Positions 1 through 7,098 of a stretch of 35,294 bases of DNA are shown here, piece after piece. Source of the DNA: Phenylobacterium sp. (GTDB lineage: Bacteria > Pseudomonadota > Alphaproteobacteria > Caulobacterales > Caulobacteraceae); the NCBI RefSeq assembly GCF_030654915.1, contig NZ_JAURWM010000179.1, positions 1 through 35,294 of the forward strand, read 5' to 3'. Numbering within the stretch: position 1 is the stretch's first letter; every line of letters begins with the position of its first letter. The translations under genes were made by a program, and so were the position numbers. The notes under the pieces were generated by a model. The model had not been told where the DNA came from, did no database searches, and worked only from the letters and a program-made list of their open reading frames with translations.

Positions 1-831
1 GAGAACAGCGAGAACCTGGGCTTCGCGGGCGCCGGGAACCAGGGCGCGAGGCTTGCGCGCGGCCGCTGGTACGTGCTGCTCAATCCCGACGCCTTCGCGC
101 AGCCGAACTGGCTGGAGGAGCTGGCCGGCGCGGCCGCGCGCTATCCGCAGCTGCTCTCCTTCACCTCACGCCAGTTGATGGATGAGGACCCTGGGCTGCT
201 AGACGGGCTGGGCGACGTGATGTCCGGCTACGGCATCCCCTATCGGGGCGGCTATCTGTCGCGTGACCCCGGCGACACGCCGGAAGGCGAGGTGTTCTCC
301 CCCTGCGGCGCGGCGATGATGATCGACCGGGCGCTGTTCCTGAAGCTCGGCGGGTTCGACGAGTTCTTCTTCTGCTATTCGGAAGACGTCGATCTCGGCT
401 ACCGACTGCAGCTCTCCGGCGAGCCGACCCTGCTGGTTCCCAGCGCGGTGATCCGTCACGTGGGCTCGGCCTCGAGCGGCGGACGCAAGTCGGAGTTCGC
501 GGTGTTCCACGGCACCCGAAACCGCTTCTACGTGGTCTACAAGGACACCCCGGCGATCCTGCTGCCCATCGTCGTGCCGCTGCATCTGATGGGCGTGGTC
601 TATATCTCCAGCCGCCGCGAGAACCGGCCCCACGCCCATATCGTCTGGCGGGCGTTCAAGGAGTCTCTGAAGGGCCTGCCGACCATCCTGAAAAGCCGGC
701 GCGCGGTTCAGACCGCCCGCCGCGCTAGCGCCTGGGAGATCGCCAAGGCGATGACCTGGAACCCGCGCGACCTGACCGGCCGCCGGCCGGTCATTCGCCC
801 TTTGCGGCCCAGTCGATCAACCGCGCCATGA
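1..831 (+). CDS. Glycosyltransferase family 2 (partial, 5' end outside window)
   Basis: This is the C-terminal 276 residues of a GT-A fold glycosyltransferase. The frame is open from base 1, so the gene starts upstream of the window. Visible motifs are NLGFAGAGNQG, LLNPDAF (the nucleotide-sugar/metal-binding region of rhamnosyltransferase-like GT2 enzymes), SPCGAAMMI, GGFDEFFFCYSEDVDLGYR (the acidic ED acceptor-site motif) and a downstream IRHVGSASS. A hydrophobic stretch (AILLPIVVPLHLMGVVYI) near residue 185 suggests membrane association. Proteins of this kind transfer sugars to cell-surface polysaccharides; donor and acceptor cannot be told from the sequence. Its last 41 bases overlap the 3' end of argE, which converges on it. 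The family call is firm, the substrate unknown. Confidence 0.88.
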   Translation, partial: ENSENLGFAGAGNQGARLARGRWYVLLNPDAFAQPNWLEELAGAAARYPQLLSFTSRQLMDEDPGLLDGLGDVMSGYGIPYRGGYLSRDPGDTPEGEVFSPCGAAMMIDRALFLKLGGFDEFFFCYSEDVDLGYRLQLSGEPTLLVPSAVIRHVGSASSGGRKSEFAVFHGTRNRFYVVYKDTPAILLPIVVPLHLMGVVYISSRRENRPHAHIVWRAFKESLKGLPTILKSRRAVQTARRASAWEIAKAMTWNPRDLTGRRPVIRPLRPSRSTAP

Positions 832-1972
832 ACGCCCCGCCGCGCTCCATCTGAGTGCGCTCGACATATTCGTCGGGCTGGTGGGCCTGGTCGATTGAGC
901 CAGGGCCGCAGATGACGGTCGAGAAGCCGGCCTCCTGGAACTGCCCCGCCTCGGCGGCGTAGGGCACGACACGCGGCGGACCGTTGTCGCCGGCCAGGCG
1001 GCGCGCGAACGCCTCGGCCGCGCCGTCCTTTTCCGGCGACAGACCTGGCGTACCGGACCGACGCACGATCTTGGCCCCCGCCACTGGGAACAACGCCTTC
1101 AGCCTGGCGTCCAGCGCCTCAACCTCAGCGAAGAACGGCGCCAGGATCTGCATCGGGTCCTGCCCCGGCGCGCCGCGCAGGTCGAACTGGAAGGCGCACT
1201 CGCGGGCCAGGATGTTGCCGGCCGTTCCGCCATGGACGACGCCGATGGTCAGGGTCGTGTGCTTGGGCAGGAAGGGCGAGGCCGGATCGGCCTCATGCTC
1301 CAACCGCTCAGCCAGATCCGACAATGAAGCCATCAGCTTCACCGCCTCCATGATCGCCGAAACGCCCAGATGGGTCTGGCTGGAATGGGCTTCCTTGCCG
1401 TTGACCGTCACCTTGAAGGTCGAGATGCCTTTATGGCCGGAGACCGCCACCATGTCGGTCGGTTCGCCCACCACCACCAGGGCCGGGCGGGGCAGTTCGG
1501 AGCCGATGACGGCGATCATGTCCGGCGCGCCCAGGCAGCCGATCTCCTCATCATAGGAGAAGGCCAGGTGGACCGGTTTCTTCGGGCGCGACGCCACCAG
1601 GCCAGGCACGGCCGCCAGCGACAGGGCCAGGAACCCCTTCATGTCGCAGGTCCCGCGACCATAGATCCGCCCGTCGTCCTTCGGCGTCAGCTTGAAGGGA
1701 TCGGTGCTCCAGGCCTGGCCGTCGACCGGCACCACATCGGTATGACCCGACAGCACCACCCCGCCCTCGACGTTCGGGCCGATGGTCGCCAGCAGGTTCG
1801 ACTTGGTCCCGTCGTGGTTTGGCACCCGGCGATGGACGACGCCGTGACGATCCAGATAGGTCTCCACCCACTCGATCAGGGCCAGGTTGGAGAGCCGCGA
1901 GGTGGTGTCGAAGGCCACCAGGGTTTCGAGGATCTCTAGCGCGCGCGGGGTGAGGGCTTCTGAAGTCGGCAT
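791..1972 (-). CDS. argE: Acetylornithine deacetylase ArgE
   Basis: M20-family metallohydrolase of 393 residues that would convert N-acetylornithine to ornithine and acetate in arginine biosynthesis, in the cytoplasm. The metal-binding and catalytic motifs are in order: SGHTDVVP (75-82), GRGTCDMKGF (105-114, with the bridging Asp), DEEIGC (141-146, with the general-base Glu), GEPTDM, AGNILA in the dimerisation region, and a C-terminal GPGSIDQAHQPDEYV with the last metal His. Length and motif spellings fit ArgE better than DapE, although M20 paralogues are similar and some act on other N-acyl amino acids. The ATG start lies only about 16 bases downstream of a CTAG-containing -10-like stretch on this strand, and I see no strong Shine-Dalgarno sequence. 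Confidence 0.88.
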   Translation of the reverse strand: MPTSEALTPRALEILETLVAFDTTSRLSNLALIEWVETYLDRHGVVHRRVPNHDGTKSNLLATIGPNVEGGVVLSGHTDVVPVDGQAWSTDPFKLTPKDDGRIYGRGTCDMKGFLALSLAAVPGLVASRPKKPVHLAFSYDEEIGCLGAPDMIAVIGSELPRPALVVVGEPTDMVAVSGHKGISTFKVTVNGKEAHSSQTHLGVSAIMEAVKLMASLSDLAERLEHEADPASPFLPKHTTLTIGVVHGGTAGNILARECAFQFDLRGAPGQDPMQILAPFFAEVEALDARLKALFPVAGAKIVRRSGTPGLSPEKDGAAEAFARRLAGDNGPPRVVPYAAEAGQFQEAGFSTVICGPGSIDQAHQPDEYVERTQMERGGAFMARLIDWAAKGE

Positions 1973-2026
1973 AAGCCGACCCTAGACCTCGCCTCGACCC
2001 AACTCCAAGTCAGGAAGGCTGAAAGC

Positions 2027-2057
2027 TTGACGGATTAGTCAGGAACGCGCCCTAGAC
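2027..2057 (+). promoter_or_regulatory. Candidate housekeeping promoter of purU
   Basis: TTGACGG at 2027-2033 resembles the caulobacterial sigma-73 -35 element, and CCCTAGAC at 2050-2057 resembles the -10 element (GCTANAWC type). Transcription from here would begin within a few bases of the purU ATG at 2065. No Shine-Dalgarno is visible before that ATG, which fits a leaderless or near-leaderless mRNA. This is pattern matching only. Confidence 0.38.
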
Positions 2058-2064
2058 GGGCGCC

Positions 2065-2907
2065 ATGATCCTGACCCTCTCCTGCCCCGACCAACCCGGC
2101 ATCGTCGCCCGCGTCTCCGCCTTCCTGTTCGAGCGGGGGGCCAACATCCTCGACGCCCAGCAGTATGACGACCAGGAGACCGGCAAGTTCTTCATGCGGG
2201 TGGTGTTCGACGCCCAGGGCGCGGACCTCGACCTGCTGCGCGGCGACTTCGAAACCCTGGCGAAAAGCTTCTCCATGAGTTGGAGCCTGCGAGACCCGAA
2301 GGTGAAGCGGAAGGTGATGATTCTGGCCAGCCAGCAGGACCACTGCCTGGCCGACCTGCTCTATCGCTGGCGACGGGGCGAACTGCCGATGGAGATCTCC
2401 GCGGTGGTGTCGAACCACCCGAAGGAGACCTACGCCAATCTCGACATCTCCGACGTGCCCTTCCACCACCTGCCGGTGACACGCGACACCAAGGTCGAGC
2501 AGGAAGCGGCCATCTGGCGGCTGATCCAGGACACCCAGACCGAGCTGGTGGTCCTCGCCCGCTACATGCAGGTGCTGTCCAACGACCTGAGCGCCAAGCT
2601 CGAAGAACGCTGCATCAACATCCACCACTCGTTCCTGCCCGGCTTCAAGGGCGCGCGGCCCTATCACCAGGCTCATGAGCGCGGCGTGAAGGTGATCGGG
2701 GCCACCGCCCACTATGTCACCGCCGCCCTCGACGAGGGTCCGATCATCGAGCAGGACGTCGAGCGCATCAGCCACCGTGACACCCCCGCCGCCCTGATCC
2801 GCAAGGGTCGCGACATCGAACGCCGCGTCCTGGCCCGCGCCGTCCGCTGGCGGCTGGAGGACCGGGTGCTGCTGAACGGCGCCAAGACCGTCGTGTTCAC
2901 GGACTGA
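2065..2907 (+). CDS. purU: Formyltetrahydrofolate deformylase PurU
   Basis: Cytoplasmic enzyme hydrolysing 10-formyl-tetrahydrofolate to THF and formate, which balances one-carbon pools and supplies formate for purine synthesis. The 280 residues match the usual length. An N-terminal ACT domain (about 1-80, beginning [19 protein letters not shown]) is followed by a formyltransferase-fold catalytic domain (about 88-270) with [18 protein letters not shown], the [14 protein letters not shown] motif and the downstream [20 protein letters not shown] segment carrying the catalytic His and Asp. The ACT domain distinguishes it from PurN and Fmt. The start follows the promoter-like element directly. 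The gene stands alone, with argE diverging on its left. Confidence 0.93.
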   Translation: MILTLSCPDQPGIVARVSAFLFERGANILDAQQYDDQETGKFFMRVVFDAQGADLDLLRGDFETLAKSFSMSWSLRDPKVKRKVMILASQQDHCLADLLYRWRRGELPMEISAVVSNHPKETYANLDISDVPFHHLPVTRDTKVEQEAAIWRLIQDTQTELVVLARYMQVLSNDLSAKLEERCINIHHSFLPGFKGARPYHQAHERGVKVIGATAHYVTAALDEGPIIEQDVERISHRDTPAALIRKGRDIERRVLARAVRWRLEDRVLLNGAKTVVFTD

Positions 2908-2922
2908 CGCAGAACCAATGTC

Positions 2923-3021
2923 CCTCTCCCCTGGGAGAGGCTAGGTGAGGGGGCGGCCCAGCCGCTCTTCGACCTGCGCCACCGCGCTCCCCCTCACCCG
3001 ACCTCTCCCCAAGGGGAGAGG
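2923..3021. repeat. Palindromic intergenic repeat (CCTCTCCCC type)
   Basis: Two roughly 31-33 base inverted arms (2923-2953 and 2989-3021) flank a 35-base centre. Each arm starts or ends with CCTCTCCCC/GGGGAGAGG and contains a GGTGAGGGGG block; the arms agree except for a small gap and two changes. The element lies between purU and the EamA gene. The right arm supplies the purine-rich GGAGAGGAGAAG that is the only ribosome-binding-like sequence before the downstream ATG. It resembles the dispersed REP-like elements common in caulobacterial genomes, and a related element occurs at 29637-29773. Confidence 0.8.
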
Positions 3022-3035
3022 AGAAGACCCTCGCC

Positions 3036-3869
3036 ATGCCCCTCAGCGTCTTCGGCATCGTCCTCTTCGCGGCCCTGCTGCACGCGAGTTGGAACGCCAT
3101 CGTCAAGGGCGCGCCCGACAAGCTGCTGACCACCATTCTGGTGGCGGCCTCGGCGGCGGCGATCTCGGCCCTGGCCCTGCCGTTCCTGGCCCAGCCGGCG
3201 CGCGAGAGCTGGCCGTTCCTCGCCGCCTCGGCGGTGTTGCAGGTCGGCTATTACCTGCTGGTCGCCCGCGCCTATCGCGGCGCGGATATGAGCCAGGCCT
3301 ACCCGCTGATGCGCGGAACCGCCCCGTTGCTCGTCGCCCTGGTCAGCCGTTTCTGGCTAGGCGAGATCCTCAGTCCAACCGCCTGGGCCGGCGTCGCCCT
3401 GATCTGCGGCGGGGTGCTGAGCCTGGCGCTCGCCGGGCGCGGGACCAACGTCCAGGGCGTCCGCGCGGCCCTGCTCAACGCCGTGGTCATCGCCAGCTAC
3501 ACCCTGGTCGACGGGGCCGGGGTCCGCGCCTCGGGTGCGCCGGTCGCCTACACGCTCTGGCTCAACCTGCTGAGCGGCGTTCCGCTGCTAGCCTGGGTCC
3601 TGGCCGCCCGCTGGCGGACCTTCCTGCCCTACGCCCGCGCCCATCTGGGTCTCGGCGTGGTTGGCGGCTTCGGCACCCTGACGTCCTACGGCCTGGCGCT
3701 CTGGGCCATGACCCACGCCCCCGTGGCGGTGATCGCCGCGCTGCGTGAAACCTCGATCCTGTTCGCGACCGTCATCGCGGTCGTCGTGCTGAAGGAAAAG
3801 CTCAGCCCGGCCAGGGTCGCGGCGGTCTGCCTGATCGCCGCGGGAGCGGTCGTGCTGCGTTTGACGTAA
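3036..3869 (+). CDS. EamA/DMT-family membrane transporter
   Basis: Inner-membrane protein of 277 residues with about nine to ten hydrophobic helices and two EamA-type halves. The first half has HASWNAIVKG, then ARAYRGADMSQAYPLMRGTAPLLVAL and the WLGEILSPTAWAGVALICGG signature. The second half has AYTLVDGAGVR and ends with ETSILFATVIAVVVLKEKLSP, the typical last-helix motif of the drug/metabolite transporter superfamily. Members export metabolites or amino acids; the substrate here is unknown. The only purine-rich ribosome-binding sequence lies in the right arm of the upstream palindromic repeat, about 14 bases from the ATG. Confidence 0.85.
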   Translation: MPLSVFGIVLFAALLHASWNAIVKGAPDKLLTTILVAASAAAISALALPFLAQPARESWPFLAASAVLQVGYYLLVARAYRGADMSQAYPLMRGTAPLLVALVSRFWLGEILSPTAWAGVALICGGVLSLALAGRGTNVQGVRAALLNAVVIASYTLVDGAGVRASGAPVAYTLWLNLLSGVPLLAWVLAARWRTFLPYARAHLGLGVVGGFGTLTSYGLALWAMTHAPVAVIAALRETSILFATVIAVVVLKEKLSPARVAAVCLIAAGAVVLRLT

Positions 3870-3942
3870 CCCGTCCTAAACCAATATTTACATCGTATAG
3901 TTGTGACGTCATGTGGCAGGCGGCGAGCAGCGGAACGGCACC

Positions 3943-4066
3943 TTGACCGACCTCGTCCTGACGATCGTCCACCCCCTGCTGATCTTCACCCTAGCTGGCA
4001 TCCTGGCGGCCGAACTGGCGATGATCCGGCCTGGCCTGGCGGGCGCCGGCGAGCGCGTCGCGCGAA
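3943..4066 (+). pseudogene. DUF2214-like membrane protein, 5' fragment
   Basis: From a TTG codon the frame reads LTDLVLTIVHPLLIFTLAG, then ILAAELAMIRPGLAGAGERVAR. To my recollection this matches the N-terminal helix and loop of the roughly 150-residue DUF2214 inner-membrane proteins. After the VAR at about 4066 the reading becomes Arg/Ser/Cys-rich and unlike a membrane protein, and stops at 4165-4167. About 100 C-terminal residues are therefore missing. The break falls where an opposite-strand GIY-YIG fragment also ends. I read it as the left remnant of a deletion. The family assignment is from memory. Confidence 0.55.
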
Positions 4067-4132
4067 GTCATTGGTCATGCCGACATAGGGCGTGCCGCAC
4101 GCTGCGCTGGCGAGGATGTAGATCCCGCTCAC
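4062..4132 (-). pseudogene. GIY-YIG endonuclease-like 5' fragment
   Basis: On the minus strand, four bases after the cupin stop codon, a GTG opens a frame reading VSGIYILASAACGTPYVGMT, then NDFARR. This carries the paired GIY...YVG motifs and the TNDLxRR-like continuation of small YhbQ-type GIY-YIG proteins, which are normally about 90-100 residues. The similarity ends after roughly 25 residues. The frame then runs antisense through the DUF2214 remnant and stops at 3986-3988. The metal-binding Glu region is missing, so this is non-functional. It would have been the third gene of the lipoprotein-cupin unit. Confidence 0.6.
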
Positions 4133-4135
4133 GAC

Positions 4136-4642
4136 CTACCCCGTCGGTGGTAGCTGCATTTTCGTGACCCACTCCTCGGCGGTGAGCTCGTCGCGGCCCG
4201 CGTGGTCCAGCCTGGTCATGCGGTTGTCGTGGAAGACGATGGTCTTGCCGATGGTCGGCATGGTGGCGACCTCGACGCGAGCGCGTTCGCCGACCGTCAG
4301 ATAGACAAGGTCGACGTCACCGGTGTTGACGATGCTGTGCACCACCCCGTCGGTCGGGAAACCCACATAGTCTCCGGGCCCTATCGGATGGTGAACGCCG
4401 TCCAGGACCACCTCGCCGGCGCCCTGTGTCACGAAGGCTATCTCCTCCTCGACCAGATGGGCGTGGGGGATGAAACTCTCCTTGCCGGGCGGGACGCGAA
4501 CCAGATTGACGCCGAGCCGCTTCAGTCCGCTCATGTCGCCGAGCCGAACCATGCGCATCTCGGAGGCCGGATTGAACGGGTGGCGCCCGGAGGGCGCGCG
4601 CTCCCAGTCGATGTCCGCCTCGCGAATGACGTGGCGGGTCAT
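4136..4642 (-). CDS. Single-domain cupin protein
   Basis: Protein of 168 residues with one clear cupin barrel. Motif 1 is PGKESFIPHAHLVEEEIAF with metal ligands H60 and H62 and a Glu at 65-67; motif 2 is PGDYVGFPTDGVVHSIVN with H102. The metal site is complete, so a dioxygenase, isomerase or binding role is possible, but nothing identifies the substrate. The C-terminal 50 residues (GKTIVFHDNRMTRLDHAGRD and onward) are an extension typical of sugar- or aromatic-compound-associated cupins. Its ATG overlaps the TGA of the upstream lipoprotein gene (ATGA). No separate ribosome-binding site is seen, which implies translational coupling. Confidence 0.8.
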   Translation of the reverse strand: MTRHVIREADIDWERAPSGRHPFNPASEMRMVRLGDMSGLKRLGVNLVRVPPGKESFIPHAHLVEEEIAFVTQGAGEVVLDGVHHPIGPGDYVGFPTDGVVHSIVNTGDVDLVYLTVGERARVEVATMPTIGKTIVFHDNRMTRLDHAGRDELTAEEWVTKMQLPPTG

Positions 4643-5172
4643 TCAGTGCTGGCGCGGGCGCCGTCCGAGCGCGAGGCCTGGCGCCGGGCCATGCTTACCT
4701 TCTGTTCTTCCCAATAGGCGGGGCCGTCGTCGGGCTTGAACATGGTGCGCGGAGCCCCCGCCTTGGTGACCACGGCGAAGACATTGCCTTTCGGGTCATA
4801 GAGCAAGGTGTCGCCGTTCGGCCGCGTCACGCGCTGGGTTCCGGCCGGCGGGCTTTCCACGAAGGCGTGGGCCTTGCGAACGAAATCATCGAGGTTCTTC
4901 GCGCCGAACGCCTCGCCATTGCGATCAAAGGCGCGCCGAGCGTTCTCCTCGGCCGAGCCGCGACGACTGGCCGACCAGATCGGCTTGCCGTCCAGCTCAC
5001 GGACCGGCTCCTGAGCCGCGTCGTTGGAGCGCGGCGACTCCGTACTGGCGAATTCACGCCGCTCAGCCGGGGTGCTCGCCTCGTCTTTCTGGGCGACCGC
5101 GGAAGGTCGCTCGCAGGCGGCGACCAGCACCAAGGCCAGCCCCATGCTCAACGCCATCTTGTACTTAGCCAC
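4639..5172 (-). CDS. Lipoprotein with toxin-like C-terminal domain
   Basis: Protein of 177 residues with a lipoprotein signal peptide: hydrophobic core MALSMGLALVLVAAC with the lipobox Cys at residue 20. A low-complexity Ser/Glu/Ala linker follows to about 60, then a compact domain at about 61-148. That domain includes AEENARRAFDRNGEAFGAK, the DGDTLLYDP-like NGDTLLYDPKGNVFAVV strand pair, APRTMFKPDDG and AYWEEQK. The 'NGD..YDP..N.F.V....G..RT.FKP' pattern resembles, from memory, small RNase-fold domains at the C-termini of bacterial polymorphic toxins. Here it sits on a lipid-anchored protein, so a toxin role is not established. The start is GTG, supported by GGGAGGAAAAGC just upstream. The gene is translationally coupled to the cupin downstream. 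Confidence 0.72.
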   Translation of the reverse strand: MAKYKMALSMGLALVLVAACERPSAVAQKDEASTPAERREFASTESPRSNDAAQEPVRELDGKPIWSASRRGSAEENARRAFDRNGEAFGAKNLDDFVRKAHAFVESPPAGTQRVTRPNGDTLLYDPKGNVFAVVTKAGAPRTMFKPDDGPAYWEEQKVSMARRQASRSDGARASTE

Positions 5173-5230
5173 GCTTTTCCTCCCTCGCCCGGCCAGGTTG
5201 TGGGAACAAATTAAGAACAGATTGTGAGAT

Positions 5231-5259
5231 TTGTCCAGCGGCTCGGTTTGTCCTAGACC
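5231..5259 (+). promoter_or_regulatory. Candidate promoter of coaBC
   Basis: TTGTCCA at 5231-5237 and CCTAGACC at 5252-5259 resemble caulobacterial housekeeping -35/-10 elements. The same CCTAGAC core occurs before purU. The element lies about 30 bases before the TTG start of coaBC and leaves room for its ribosome-binding site. Pattern match only. Confidence 0.3.
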
Positions 5260-5272
5260 TACGGGCCTTCAC

Positions 5273-5279
5273 AGGAGGG
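5273..5279 (+). promoter_or_regulatory. Strong ribosome-binding site fixing a TTG start
   Basis: AGGAGGG lies nine bases before the TTG at 5289. This perfect Shine-Dalgarno supports TTG as the true coaBC start; no ATG or GTG is nearby in frame that would fit the family N-terminus better. Confidence 0.8.
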
Positions 5280-5288
5280 CTCGAAGCC

Positions 5289-6485
5289 TTGTCGGAAAAG
5301 CGGATTCTGCTGATCGTCGGGGGCGGGATCGCCGCCTACAAGGCCTTGGAACTGACGCGGCTGCTGCGCAAGGCGGGCGTCGGCGTGCGGCCGATCCTCA
5401 CCCAAGCGGGCGCTCAGTTCGTGACCCCGCTGTCGCTGGCCGCGCTCAGCGAGGACAAGGTCTATTCCGAACTCTTCTCCCTGACCGATGAGGCCGAGAT
5501 GGGCCATATCGAGCTGTCGCGCTCGGCCGACCTCGTGGTCGTGGTCCCGGCCACCGCCGACCTGATGGCCAAGGCCGCCAACGGGCATGCCAATGACCTG
5601 GCCTCCACCACTCTGCTCGCCACCGATAAGCCGGTGCTGATGGCCCCGGCGATGAACGTGCGCATGTGGGAGCACGCGGCCACGCGTCGCAACCTGGCGA
5701 CCCTGAAGGGCGACGGCGTGATGTTCGTCGGACCCGACGAGGGGACCATGGCCTGCGGCGAGTTCGGCTTTGGTCGGATGGCCGAGCCGGCGGTGATTTT
5801 CGAGGCGATCATGGCCGCCCTAGCCGGCCCGGCCGCGCGGCCGCTGGCCGGCAAGCGCGCCATCGTCACGGCGGGACCGACCGCCGAACCGATCGACCCG
5901 GTGCGGCTGCTGACCAACCGTTCCAGCGGCAAGCAAGGCTTCGCCATCGCCAAGGCCCTGGCCGATCTAGGGGCCGAGGTGACGCTGGTCGCCGGGCCGG
6001 TCTTTGTCCCGACCCCGGTCGGGGTGACGCGGGTGGATGTCGAGACCGCCCGCCAGATGCTGGCCGCTTGCGAGGCGGCCTTGCCGGCCGACATCGCCGT
6101 GTGCGTGGCGGCGGTCTCTGACTGGCGGCCGCAGAACGCCGCCGGGAGCAAGATGAAGAAGGGCGCCGGTGGCCCGCCGACCATCAGCCTGATCGAGAAC
6201 CCCGACATCCTGGCGACGCTGTCGCAGGCGGGCGATCGACGGCCGAAACTGGTCGTCGGCTTCGCGGCCGAGACCAACGATGTCGAGACCTACGCCCAGG
6301 CCAAGCTCGCCCGGAAGGGGTGTGACTGGATCGTCGCCAATGACGTCAGCATCGCCGGCACCATGGGCGGCGACGACAACGCCGTGGCGATTGTGAGCGC
6401 CCACGGGATCGAGCGCTGGGACCGGGTCGCCAAGACCGAGGTGGCACGCAAGCTCGCCGCGCGGATGGCCCAGGCGCTGAGCTGA
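5289..6485 (+). CDS. coaBC: Bifunctional phosphopantothenoylcysteine decarboxylase/synthase CoaBC
   Basis: Cytoplasmic enzyme of 398 residues for two steps of coenzyme A synthesis: CTP-dependent coupling of 4'-phosphopantothenate with cysteine (CoaB), then FMN-dependent decarboxylation (CoaC). The N-terminal CoaC flavoprotein domain (about 1-180) has GGGIAAYKALEL, the catalytic His at 73 (MGHIEL), a PATADLMAKAANG FMN-binding stretch, PAMN (120-123) and the active-site Cys 156 in GTMACGEFGFGRM. The CoaB domain (about 188-398) has TAGPTAEPIDPVR, NRSSGKQG, AAVSDWRP and NPDIL. Both halves look intact and the length is standard. It is transcribed alone and converges on a cytochrome c gene 19 bases away. 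Confidence 0.95.
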   Translation: MSEKRILLIVGGGIAAYKALELTRLLRKAGVGVRPILTQAGAQFVTPLSLAALSEDKVYSELFSLTDEAEMGHIELSRSADLVVVVPATADLMAKAANGHANDLASTTLLATDKPVLMAPAMNVRMWEHAATRRNLATLKGDGVMFVGPDEGTMACGEFGFGRMAEPAVIFEAIMAALAGPAARPLAGKRAIVTAGPTAEPIDPVRLLTNRSSGKQGFAIAKALADLGAEVTLVAGPVFVPTPVGVTRVDVETARQMLAACEAALPADIAVCVAAVSDWRPQNAAGSKMKKGAGGPPTISLIENPDILATLSQAGDRRPKLVVGFAAETNDVETYAQAKLARKGCDWIVANDVSIAGTMGGDDNAVAIVSAHGIERWDRVAKTEVARKLAARMAQALS

Positions 6486-6504
6486 CCGCCGACGGCGACC
6501 TCGG

Positions 6505-6888
6505 CTATTTCGTCTGACTCGAGAGGTAGCTGATCACGGCGGCGCGCTGGGCGGGGTCAGGCAGGCCGACCATCATCTTGGTGCCGGGCACGACGCTGGT
6601 TGGCTTGGCCAGGTACTTGTCCAGATTGGCCGTCGTCCAGGTTAGGCCGGAAGCCTTGAGGGCTGGACTGAACGCGTAGCCTGGCACGACGGCGGCCTTG
6701 GAGCCGACGATGCCCTTCAGCGCCGGACCCATCTTGGCCGCGCCGGGCGCGATGGTGTGGCAGGTCGCGCAGCGCTGTTGGAACAGGGTTTCACCCTGGC
6801 TCGGCGCGGCGAGGGCGGCGGAGCTGGAGGCGATGCCCGTGACCAGGGCGGTCAGGGCGAGCAGATGGCGAGCTGACGTATGGGACAC
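6505..6888 (-). CDS. Small periplasmic class I cytochrome c
   Basis: Starting at the GTG at 6888, the 127-residue product has a Sec signal peptide (ARHLLALTALVTGIASSSAALA, cleavage near residue 27). A compact mono-haem domain follows, with CATCH at 40-44 and a distal PGTKMMVGLPD whose Met 105 or 106 would be the sixth haem ligand. This is the pattern of soluble mitochondrial-type/c-550 electron carriers in the periplasm. A longer reading up to 7032 is possible, but it adds a non-hydrophobic leader and ignores the ribosome-binding site. The gene diverges from glcD, and a second small cytochrome c lies at the other end of the glc genes, so it may accept electrons from the same pathway; that link is inference. 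Confidence 0.88.
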   Translation of the reverse strand: MSHTSARHLLALTALVTGIASSSAALAAPSQGETLFQQRCATCHTIAPGAAKMGPALKGIVGSKAAVVPGYAFSPALKASGLTWTTANLDKYLAKPTSVVPGTKMMVGLPDPAQRAAVISYLSSQTK

Positions 6889-6894
6889 GGGGTT

Positions 6895-6899
6895 CCTCC
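6895..6899 (-). promoter_or_regulatory. Ribosome-binding site fixing the cytochrome c GTG start
   Basis: On the minus strand GGAGG is followed by AACCCC and then GTG at 6888. This places the start directly before the signal peptide and rejects the longer open frame upstream. Confidence 0.75.
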
Positions 6900-6906
6900 A
6901 GATAGG

Positions 6907-6927
6907 CGGGAACCTTGCGTGTTCCCG
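6907..6927. promoter_or_regulatory. Inverted repeat in the cytochrome c leader
   Basis: CGGGAAC (6907-6913) and GTTCCCG (6921-6927) form a perfect seven-base inverted repeat around a seven-base centre, 19 bases upstream of the cytochrome c start. It could be a leader hairpin or an operator for the divergent cytochrome c/glcD pair. The rest of the roughly 210-base gap (6889-7098) shows nothing I can name. Confidence 0.35.
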
Positions 6928-7098
6928 GATGAAGCGCGGGTGAATGATGTCCGCATCCCGCGCCACGCGATAGCACGCCGTGCAAGTCTGTCGGCGCCGG
7001 ATCCCCACATCCGCATGGTGACCGGCGGACAACCGCTGAGCGGCGTGGCATTCGCCCGACGACCGCGTTATGTCGAACCAAAGACGAGGCCGCTCTCA

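Noticed and set aside
3930..3960. GGAAC-N17-CGTC similar to an EcfG promoter
   Set aside because: It lies inside the DUF2214 remnant coding sequence and has no intact gene downstream.
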